The position numbers and the translations under genes were made by a program. DNA of 64,000 bases, taken from positions 124,001-188,000 of the forward strand of contig VXAI01000374.1 of the NCBI GenBank assembly GCA_013399305.1, written 5' to 3'. The stretch is from Rostratula benghalensis (taxonomy: Eukaryota > Chordata > Aves > Charadriiformes > Rostratulidae). A model generated the notes under the pieces. It was not told where the DNA came from. It ran no database searches and saw only the letters and a program-made list of their open reading frames with translations. Every line of letters starts with the position of its first letter. Positions within the stretch are counted from its first letter, which is position 1. Shown one piece after another: positions 46,225 to 56,426 of the stretch.

Positions 46225-48928
46225 CACAGGGCTGGAATCATTGCTCACTGGAATCACAGAGACTTGGTGGGATGGCTCTTATGATTGGAGTGTTGGAATG
46301 GAAGGATACAGGCTCTTCAAAAAGGACAGGCAGGGGAGATGAGGAGGGAGTGTTGCCCTCTATGTCAGTGAACAGCTGGAGTGCATCAAGCTCCACCTGG
46401 GGATCAATGAAGACCCAACAGAGTGCTTATGTGTCAAGATTAAAGGGAACACAGGGGCAGGTGATGTTACAGCAGGGGTCTGTTTCAGGCCACCTGACCA
46501 GGACAATGTAGCAGATGAGGCCCTCCTACCAACAGATAGGAACAGCATTGCATTCACAGACCCTGGCCCTCATGGGGGACTTCAACCACCCTGATATCTA
46601 TTGGAAGGACAACAGAGCAAGGCACAAGAAATCCAGGAATTTATTGGAATATGTTGATGTCAGCTTTCTTCTTCAAATGGTAGAGGAGCCAACGAGAAGA
46701 AGAGCCATGCTGGACCTTGTCCATATCAACAAGGAGGTGGGGAATATCAAGCTCAAGTGTAGTCTTGGCTGCAGTGATCATGAAATGGTAGAATTCAAGA
46801 CCCTTAGGGCAGCAAGGAAGATATGTAGCAAGCTTACTATCCTGGACTTCAGAAGAGCAGACTTCAGCCTCTTGAGGGACCTGCTTGGCAGAGTAACATG
46901 GGAAAAAGCACTGGAAGGGAGAGGGGCCCAAGGAAGCTGGTTAGTATTCAAGGGTCACCTCCTCCAAGCCCAGGAGCAGTGCATCCAAAGAAAGAAGAAT
47001 CCAGGAAAAGAGCTAGGAGGTCTACGTGGATGAGCAAAGATCTCCTGGACAAGTTCAAAAGCAAAAATGAGGCCTATAGAGGGTGGAAGCAAGGATGGGT
47101 AGACTGGGAGGAATACAGAGAAGCTGTCCAAGTGGCCAGGAGCCAGATTAGGCAAGCTAAAATTCAGATAGAATTAAATCTGGCCAGTGACATCAAGAAT
47201 AACAAGAAAAACTTCTATGTCAGAGATAAAGGCAAGACAAGGGAAGATGTGGTCCCTCTCCTGAAGGAAACAGGAGACCTGGTCACCCATGATATGGAGA
47301 AGGCTGAAGTACTGAATTACTTTTTTGCCTTGATCTTCACAGGCAAGGGCTCTAACCATACCACCCAAGTCACATTAGGTAAAAAAAGGGGCTATGAGAA
47401 TGAAGAACCACCCACTATAGAAGATCACGTTTGATTCTAAGGAATATGAGGTATTCTTCAGGTCCATGGGACCTGAAGAAATCAATCCACAGGTCCTGAG
47501 GGAGTTGGCAGATGGATTTGCTAAGCTGCTTTCCATTATATTTGAAAAGTAAATCCCATCTTCAAAAAGGAAGACCCAGGGAAGACCCAAGGAACTACAC
47601 ACCAGTCAGTCTCACCTCTGTTCCCAGCAAGATCGTGGAGCAGATCCTCCTGGAATCTCTGCTAAAGCACATGGAAAATAAGGAGGTGAAGACCAACATG
47701 ACTTCACCAAGGGCAAGTCATGCCTGATAAATCTGGTGGACTTCTACAATGTTGTTACAGTGTTGATAGATAAGGGGAGAGAAAAAAACATCATCTACCT
47801 TGACTTGAGCAAAGCATTTGACACTGTACCACATGACATCCTGGTCTCTAAACTGGAAAGGCATGGATTTGATGGATGGACCACTCAGTGGATAAGGAAC
47901 TGGCTAGATGGCTGCACTCAAAGGATTGCAGTCAACAGCGCAATGTCCATGTGGAGACCAGTGACGAGTGGCATTCCCCGGGGGTCAGTACTGAGACCAG
48001 AACTATTTACCATCTTTGTTGGAAACATGGACAGTGGGATTGACTGCACCCTCAGAAAGTTTTCTGATGACAACAAACTGTGTGGCACTGTTGACACGCT
48101 GGAGGGAAGGGATACCATCCAAAGGGACTTGGACAGGCTTGAGAGGTGGGCCCATGTGAACCTCAAGTTCAACAAGGCCAAGTGCAAGGTCCTGCAACTG
48201 GGTCATGGGAATCCCAAGCACAAATACAGGTTGGCCAGAGACTGGCTTGAGAGCAGCCCTGAGGAAAGGGACTTAGGGGTATAGGTAGATGAGAAGCTAA
48301 AGATGAGCCAGCAATGTGAGCTGGCAGCCCAGGAAGCCAACCGCATCCTGGGTCTGCATCAAAAGAAGTGTGGCCAGCAGGTCGATGGAGGTTATTCTGC
48401 ACTTTACTCTGCTCTCTTGAGGGCCTACATGGAATACTGCATCCAGTTCTAGAGTCCTCAGCACAGGAAGGGCACCTCTTGGAGCAAGTCCAGAGGAGGG
48501 CCACAAAGGTGATCAGAGCGCTGGAGCACTTCTCCTATGAGGGCCAGCTGAGAGAATTGAGGCTGTTGAGCCTGGAGAAAAGAATGCTGTGGAGAGACCT
48601 TATAGTAGCCTTCTAGTACCCCAAGGTGGCCTACAGAAGAGACGGGGAGGGAGTGTAGCGATAGGATGAGGGGTAATGGTTTTAAACTGAAAGATGGAAG
48701 ATTTACGTCAGATGGTAGGAAGAAATTCTTTACTGTGAGGGTGGTGAGACACTGGAACAGGTTGCCCAGAGAAGCTGTTGATGTCCCATCTCTGGAAGGG
48801 TTCAAGGCAGGAATGAATGGGGCCTGAACAACCTGGCACAGTGTGAGGTGTCCCTGCCCATGGCAGGGGGGTTGGAACTTCATGATCTTTAAGGTACCTT
48901 TCAGCCCAAACCATTCTATGATTCCATG
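46225..48928 (+). mobile_element. CR1 LINE, 5'-truncated, with decayed ORF2 (endonuclease + reverse transcriptase)
   Basis: About 2.7 kb of ORF2 plus the 3' tail. Endonuclease: ITETWWDGSYDW near 46252-46290, GDFNHPDIYW at 46575, LDLVHI, and SDHE at 46773, the catalytic/DNA-binding motifs of apurinic-type endonucleases. Linker: [28 protein letters not shown]. Reverse transcriptase: [14 protein letters not shown] at 47802 (motif A), SGIPRGSVL at 47967 (motif B) and FSDD at 48060, where the family has FADD. C terminus: EQVQRRATKVIRALEHFSYE near 48490. The tail reads TGATCTTTAAGGTACCTTTC then CATTCTATGATTCCATG. The 5' end, ORF1 and the start of ORF2 are missing. It is broken by TGA near 46340, TAG near 48282 and 48450 and several frameshifts, so it cannot be active. 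It sits inside LTR copy 2. Confidence 0.96.
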
Positions 48929-49111
48929 TACCCCCAGGCTGCTCGTTGGCAGGGCAGCATGAGAAGCAGAAAGGGCCTAGAATCTGTTGAAGCACAGCTC
49001 AGTGATAATGAAAACATCCCTGTGTCATCAACACTGTTTTCAGCACAAATCCAGAACACAGTCACATACAAGCTACTATGAAGAAAATGAACTCTATCCT
49101 GGCCAAAATCA
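48929..49111 (-). repeat. LTR copy 2, right part (sense 5' part)
   Basis: The LTR resumes right after the CR1 tail with ACCCCCAGGCTGCTCGTTGG, then CAGGGCAGCATGAGAAGCAG, and later TGTCATCAACACTG, GCACAAATCCAGAACACAGT and GAACTCTATCCTGGCCAAAA. These correspond in order to the last third of copy 1 (ACTCACTGGCAGGACATG, CTGTCAACACCATTC, CAAATCCAGAACAGAGCAC). The two parts together give about 557 bp, close to the 568 bp of copy 1, so little or nothing was lost at the CR1 insertion point. Confidence 0.82.
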
Positions 49112-52100
49112 ATAAATTAGAAAGAATAATCTTGCCTGTCTGCAACTGAGGCTTATCGCTTGCATTTTATATTTCCTGAATTTGACACTATGATTTGACA
49201 CATGATTATGGGTTAAAACCTTTCCTGTGAAGGAGAAAATATGGTAAAAATTTAGGTCTAAATGTAGCAACTGGAACTTTAAAGTATGAACTTTATCTCT
49301 GTTACAAGCAAGAGATGGAACGAAGAAATAACAAACAATCTGGTGAACAGCTGTTTAAGAATAACAGCTAATAAACTGAATAAAATAATTTTTAAAAAGT
49401 CTACTGAATAGGCTGTTAACATCTGACTTCTATGGAGAAGACTGTTTTAGCTTGGATAATTAAGATCTTAATTAACACCAGTTTCATGGTATTTCTAAAT
49501 GTCTTCCCTAAGAATTACAGAAGAGAAAATAGTTCCTTCCACCCCATAGGTATTGATAAGTGCCTGCTGCTGAACTTTGCTTGATTATTTTCCTTTATCA
49601 CATACGTATACGAAGAGGAAAAGATGGAATTTAAAGGAAAAAAGAAAATAAGGCACTCCAGTGCTGCAAATTCAAGAGTGTCTCAGTGCAAGGGAGAGAA
49701 ACTTTGTTTCCTTCACACTGTTAGATGTGATCAGAATGACCTGATCATGAATATATTTATGTAAAAATTACGAAGTGTGTATATAAGTCTGCGCAGATAT
49801 AATTATATGTATTTGCAAATGATACTTGAGTTGGAAGAAACAAGTGATTCAATTAAATCCAATGTTTCCCACATGCAATCTGGTAAAGTATAATTTGTTA
49901 TCATTAAGCTATCTCTGCAACTTCAGAAGTGAGAACTATACTTTCATGTTTTTCAGAAAACCACTACAAAAATTAACAGTCCTTGAACAGGTAAAAAGGA
50001 GTTGGTGAAAATAGGTTAAAAGTAGTACTCAGCAGACAGAAGTTGTTCATCAATTAGAGATGTCAAAAAACTAAATCTGTAGTGTGTAAGCATGCAACTT
50101 TATAGGAAAGTGTTATCAAATGACTCACCAAAAAATTGTAAAAATATAAAGTTATTATTCCTTTTCTGAATCCTAGCTGCTATTTTTGCGTTGAAATCCT
50201 TTGAGCTAACATGGATAGTAAAACATGTAGTGTGTCATTTTTGCAGTAAGACCACAGTTCGAAGTTGCCACCCACACCATACCTCTAGCAGAAGAGACTC
50301 CACCAGCAAGTAAGCCTGTGGGAAACTGTGGACACAAAGGGGAGCCGCCAGCCTCAGGGATAAAATTGTTTCTAGCAAGTTACCCTGGGTTATCCACCAT
50401 GCCAAAACGTTAGTCTGTACAAGACATGGTAACCTCACAATAATGCAACTTGTGCAAAACTCTCAGCTCCAAAACTGTTTCTCTTTGACCCTGTTAAAAG
50501 TGTCACTACCATCTGCCAAAGCAGGAACAGTATGCTGATAGTTGTGTTACTGCATCCTGGCTACTGCATCTGTGCAATTCCAGCTTTCATCCTAGCAGTG
50601 AATAGGAATAGGTCAGTGGGTGGGCTCTAATCCTGGGTGCTGTCAAGAGCTGTGTCCAGGGCCAGCATGCTGTGCTGGGGTCATTCTCACTGGAGAGCTC
50701 GCAGGTCTTGCATCTAGGCCCTGTGCCTATCAAGCATGCTCCCTCCAGTCAGCACTAAAGCCTTGTCAGTGAGAGAAACTCATTGATCAAGGCCTGAAGA
50801 AGCTAGGATGCTTTTCAAAAGCCTGAATGCTTGGCTTTCAGCTGCCAAAGATCTCTTTAAGAGCATGTGTTCAGGTCTGTTTTGTGTGTACATGTCCCTC
50901 TTTTGTAAGAAGTCTAAAGTTGGAATGATGTGGTTGGAGGAACCTGACTATAGCTTGCACAGGCTAGAAAATATCGAATCAAAAACTTTCAGCTGAAGCA
51001 CAGCAAGGGTGAATCTTCTGGATTTGATACACTGAGTCCCCAGCAGCCCAGAAATTCAAATATGAAGACTTGATAAACCTGATAAAAAAATCCCACAAAA
51101 AATCCAGCTTTCTTGTGCCATGGGCAAACTTCCAGGATTAGCAGGTGGTATCCAACAAACATGAACTGCAGCAGGACTTGCTCCTGTCTAGGTCTGAAGG
51201 AGTTTCCTTATAGAGTGCAGAGGAACTGTAAGTAAACTGCAACAAAACCAACATAAACAAACTAAAGAGCCCTCACCTGCATAATGCCTGCTTTGGATAT
51301 AACAAAAGCACTAAAAATGGTAATTTCTATAGACTGCTTTCTCAGGAGCTCCCTCCAACTTTCTTGCATACAAAGGACAATCTTCAAACTCTCATGGTCA
51401 GGAAAACCTCCTAAAGATTTTGCATATAAAAGTGGTTCTCAAGTTAATTTGTGAAGGAAGCGTCAAGAGTATTTCAAAGCAGACCGTTAGTTATGAGAGC
51501 AATTGCCAACATTTTTGAATTCCATTTTTGTTTGGCAGCCCAGTAAGTGCTACTGTGCCAGGTTTTTAGCTTTTGAAAATAAAACCATCCACTGGAGCCC
51601 AAAGATGAACATCAGCTTCCTAGGAAGATTAAGCAGATGGAGTGGTGGACATAAGCACAGCCTGTCAGACTGCAGATGAGAAGTTTATAGTGAGCTGCCC
51701 CCATACTTTACTTAGAAGATTTCAGACAACCAATACTTGAGTTCAGGGGAAATTCTATGCAGGAGAACAAAGAACATTTTTAGACTAAATGCCCAGATAT
51801 TATTCACCAAATAGACTTTCAGTTCTCCTGTCACTTGGGCTGTAGTCAGTCAGATTCTTCCTTCTTTCAAACATATTTAGAAACAGTATTTAAATTCCAA
51901 GCAGCAGTTGAAATTGGCATTCTGTCAAATACATCACACTGTCTGTGTAGTAACACTTTGTGAGCCAAACCAACCCTAGCAAGATTTCTTTTTTCATTTT
52001 TACTACCTTAAAATAACACCCTCAAAGGAAATCCCAAGGAGCTAGTCGGAGCCTTGTTTCTTAAATTTTTGCTGCTATTAGGCTTAGCTCTTCCCTCCCC
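49112..52100. other. No gene recognised
   Basis: AT-rich. No repeat-family ends and only short chance frames were seen. The sequence immediately before the gap is pyrimidine-rich and ends CCCTCCCC. Confidence 0.55.
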
Positions 52101-52210
52101 NNNNNNNNNNNNNNNNNNNNNNNNNNNNNNNNNNNNNNNNNNNNNNNNNNNNNNNNNNNNNNNNNNNNNNNNNNNNNNNNNNNNNNNNNNNNNNNNNNNN
52201 NNNNNNNNNN
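52101..52210. other. Assembly gap (110 N)
   Basis: 110 consecutive N between a C-rich pyrimidine run on the left and AGAAGCAGCAGG on the right. Confidence 1.
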
Positions 52211-53687
52211 AGAAGCAGCAGGTAGCTACTGTCACTAGTTGATATGTGATTCCTTCCCTTTTCACAGAGGACTCCCTTAGTGCCTCAAGCATTGCTGGAG
52301 GAGGTAAGTATCTCAGCAACACTATGCCCCACCAAAATACTCTAGGAAGTAGCAATGAGACAAGAGTTTGGTAAAGAGCTGCCTATTACAGCCCAAGAAG
52401 CAGCTAACTGACTCCTCACATGGAGTAGAAGGACATAGAATAAGGATCTTGACAGCCAAGAGGAAAGGAGAAAGTACTTTGCCTGGGTGCCCTATCTATT
52501 GCAAGCTGACTGGAGCTTCAAAGATGATTCAGGAACAGCAATTCCAGTTTTGATTACCAGAGAGTAATACCTCTCTGAAGAGGTTCATGAGAAGGAAAAA
52601 TGGGACCTCTGTCTGCTACTGCAATGCTACTGTCAATGACAGAAATAAAAAATTATCATCCACAAGCCTTTACTCACAGACTTTAGAGTAACAGAGGAGG
52701 AGGAGGCAGAAAGAAGTGAAGAGGTGTCTCTAAACCCAAAGGCTGGAACACACCTATTGGGAACTCTTCCAAGGTTGGAAGCCTATTCTGCAAGAGGTGC
52801 CTGTCACAATGAAAAGAGAATTCCACCAAATCAGCTAGCCAAACAAAGGAGAAGAGTCACCCCACACACAACAGAAGTGGAGACCTGGTTCACAGCACGT
52901 TAGGTTTGGTGCACACCTCACATTGCTACCATGCTGTCTCTGAGGTGGATGGGGACCATGTAATTTACAGGTGCTGATAAACAATTTCTGTCAAGGAACT
53001 CACTAGTCAGACTAGCTGCCAAGCCAAAAAGCATTGTACCCTTAAATGTGAAGAGGACCAACCAGCTCCCAGCACCTTCCCTTACGTTAAATACTGGTCC
53101 ATAGACCTGGAGTCAGCCCTGAGCCACTTTCAGGATTTCTGGTACTGCTATTTGTATTCATACACAGTCCTTCAGAGAAAAATCTGTTCAGAGGATCTAG
53201 ACATGGGCTGTAAGGATGATAAAAGAATAAATTAAAACAAAAATATGGGTTATAGTAGGGAGGAGGACACAAACAGCATCTTAGTGCAACTTCTGGTACT
53301 GCTGGGAGAAAGTCCCTCAAGGGCTCAGCTGCTCCAGGCCCAGCCTCCTCTCCTTGCCTGCACATACAGTGTCAGGCAGTCACCAATCCAGGAGTAGAGG
53401 AGGAATTTACTGACAACTCATAACCCCTGTAGAACCTACTGCTGCAACTGAAGCAAGTAAGTTTCAAGTGTGGAGTTTTGGAATTGATGACATAATTCAT
53501 TTTCCCATGTAACAAACTTACATTCAAAATCAGAAGATTCCAGACTGCAGCATGATAGCACCAGAAGGGGCTCACTGATCAAACCTGAGAGCCTTCGTAG
53601 GGAAGGCTATGCAAAGAGAATTAAAACTGATCAAAACATCCCTGTGTGCTAAGTTAGATTAATGTCCCTATACATCATCCTTTGCCA

Positions 53688-53701
53688 ATACTAGGTGGCA
53701 G
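53688..53701 (+). promoter_or_regulatory. CTCF-like core motif
   Basis: ATACTAGGTGGCAG matches 12 of 14 positions of the CTCF core consensus CCASYAGRKGGCRS; the two leading C are missing. A single motif match is weak evidence for binding, which needs ChIP data. Confidence 0.3.
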
Positions 53702-54601
53702 TGTCACTTCTCAGTGTTACTTTAATAAAGACACTGTATGAACGGAGATCTGTAACCTCGTCTTTAGTTTTGATTCATAAAGCATCAATTTGCAACACAG
53801 CAAGTCAGCTTCTGGGCTTTAATTTGCATTACATTTAGCATTATTAAAAATCTGATACTGTGCACCAGGAATAAGCAAAACACAGGAGATGAGGTGTTGT
53901 GAATGTTATAAATCTGACTGAAATAAAATATTACCAGCGGTTTTAATCAGTAAAATCCATGACACACAAAAAGCGTTGAGAGAAGTGAATAATATGACAA
54001 TGAAGAGATAAGATTTTGAAACACTCTGTTAAAGTGTGTATCCATCACAGCCAATCCCGGTCAGTTGGGGAAAACAAATACATCAAGTTGTGCAGTGATT
54101 TAGTTCATCATAGGCAAGTCACAGTCGTGAGATCATTGTAACCAAGAGGAATTCAGTGGCTCCTTCACTTTGTGGGCATTGCATTTTGGACACCTTGGAA
54201 TTGCCTTACAGCTCTGGGAATAGGGTCAACGTGGTTCAACTTCCCCTCCTACGTTTCATAAAAATCTGGATAAGTCCAAGTTTACACTCTAATATACCTT
54301 GATTCTTGAGTGATAAACTTGATGTTTTAAGGATTCAGAGTAAGGCTGTTCCATGCCTGCTCAGGGGAGCAAACTGTCTCAGGGACTCAGTAATGGCAGC
54401 AGCCTATGCGGCGGGGAAAAGACTCCACTATAAATATCAATGCTCAACAACCAAGTCATACCTCCATCAGTAATTGTATGTTCTATATGGTATTTGTATG
54501 TGTCATCCATTCACCACTAAGTCTGACAAAAGAAGAAGGAAAACCACGCCCCAGGACAAGCACATACTACAAATACAGGAGAAATGTTAAAATCATTGAT
54601 G

Positions 54602-54645
54602 TTTTCTTTTTTTCTTCTTCTTCTTTTTTTTTTTTTTTTCCCCCC
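54602..54645 (+). repeat. Long polypyrimidine tract (T-rich, ends in CCCCCC)
   Basis: Nearly 44 bp of T and C: TTTTCTTTTTTTC, three TTC units, about 18 T, then C6, followed by TAAGG. It resembles a splice-acceptor polypyrimidine tract but ends in AAG, a poor acceptor, so it is more probably a simple repeat. Confidence 0.75.
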
Positions 54646-56411
54646 TAAGGGAAATTCGTGAAAGCAAAAGAAGATCCTGAGCTACTGAAAAAGGAATCCC
54701 AATGGGATGCATCCAACATGTGCACCTAATGAAAAGTAAAGACAGGGGTGCACAAGTAAAGGATGATATCACAACTTTTTATGTAAATGTTGTAGTCTAT
54801 GATGTGGTAGATTGTGGACAGAAGGTAGAAATGTCTCCCCTGTTCTGTACATGACCAAGCAGTGGGCTATCTCTCCAGATGAGTATTTGTCTCCTGCGGG
54901 TTGTATTTCCCACCTGCCAGCCCCATGACAGCAGGCATCCGGGTGTAGGCAAAATGAACATCTAAACTACTACTAGGTGAAACCTTACTGCAGGCTGTGC
55001 ACACACTTACAAGGTGACATGTTTGCAGTCGTTTGACTTCATGGTTTATCCTTCTCCTGCAAAATCCAACCAACCATGCTCTCCTCTTGAAGAATCCAAG
55101 TCAAGATCTGTATGTAACTCTTTTCTTACATGTACATAGGTACAAAGGTATTACCCATTTACTGTGCAATTAGGTAAGTCATCTGACTTGTCTTTCCCAG
55201 TTACTTTTGCTTCTGGCTTTGTGCACCACTTGAAAACTCTTTCTTGGTTTTGCTGTATGAGATGTGACACAGAAGAAATTTGTCACACTTTGGTCTTTCT
55301 AGAGGGATGACCTGTTTTCTGGTGTGCAAGACCTGCACAAGATGTTGAGCTTTGATAACAGGTTGCTGCAAAAAGCATATGACTTGTAGGGTGTCATGGC
55401 TGTTTAATTTTTGATGTTGAGGGGATTTTCTTGTAGTAAAACCTGCTTTGTTGTCTGCTGTGTGAGTTCTATGGACTTGCTGCCAAAGACAGGGAGTCTT
55501 ACTCTCAAAAGGGATTACATATTACTGGTAGGAATTTTATCTCATAATGATTTATGATTTAAGTGCCTACATTCTATTTTTGAAGTGACTTGGGCCAGAG
55601 TCAGGGAAGTATTTTGGAACCCCGAGGTATAAGCTAGCTCAGTTAGAAGCATTATCAAAACAACTTATAAATGTTTCCAAATCTGCACCATGGGACCATT
55701 TTGGAAAAATGCACCTGCCAACACCCATGAGTTCTCTTTAGTTTTCAAAAATTCAAGAGTTCCTGAGTGAGAAATGGGTTATTTGACTATAATTTCAAAA
55801 CAATGAAAAAAATGCTATCTTCCTCTAGAGGCAGTGCAATATTGTAGTGATTTCAAAAAGGTAGGGAAAAGGAGATTTGTTTTTTACAAAAACAGGGACA
55901 CTTTTAGGCAAAATATAAAATAATCTTCTTCAAACTGATAATCCAGTCTCTATTCCTCTCTTCTCTTCCCATGGACTTTTTTGGGGAAAAAGATTACTGT
56001 CACAGCTAGGCAGAGAGAATTGCCACCAAGGGCTGCAGTAAAGGAAGCTGGATGGCCTCCAAAACCAGGCAGTGTGCAACCATGGTGTGTTATTGTGCAG
56101 ACCAGACCCACAGTAAACAACATCCCTGCAGCTTCTAGACTTGTGATACACCCTTATTCCCAGGAGATTGAAACAGCCCAGCCAGGCACTGACTAGCTGT
56201 CTTAGCCTGTGTGGCAGTATGACCCTCCTGTGCCATTTAATGTTCCTTGCACTGAGTGCTTCACCAGAACCTCCACACACAAGCATTTGGGCTTGGCATT
56301 TGGATGTTACTTTCATTCTGTGCTTCAGGTTGCCTGTGCATGCATAAATTGAAGTATCTACCAGTTATAACTGGAAAAAAGCACTGTGCTGGGAGGTAGC
56401 AGAGTCAGGGG

Positions 56412-56426
56412 AAAAAAAAAAAAAAA
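56412..56426 (+). repeat. A15 homopolymer
   Basis: Fifteen consecutive A within noncoding sequence. There is no polyadenylation signal just upstream and no retrogene match that I recognise. Confidence 0.9.

Larger units (their letters stand above)
52211..56411. other. No gene recognised
   Basis: Repeat-poor. A CTCF-like motif and a polypyrimidine tract are listed separately. The TTTAATTTGCATTACATTTA region (about 53780-53960) is a candidate conserved noncoding element. Frames of 92 (53087-53365, minus) and 128 codons (55930-56316, minus) have no recognisable domain. Confidence 0.5.

Noticed and set aside
46898..47434. A separate protein gene of 178 codons
   Set aside because: It is the CR1 ORF2 linker in a shifted frame within the decayed element at 46225-48928, not an independent gene.
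52008..52355. Minus-strand 115-codon frame through the second gap
   Set aside because: 37 of its codons are unknown bases, so openness across the gap is an artefact. The visible parts have no domain.
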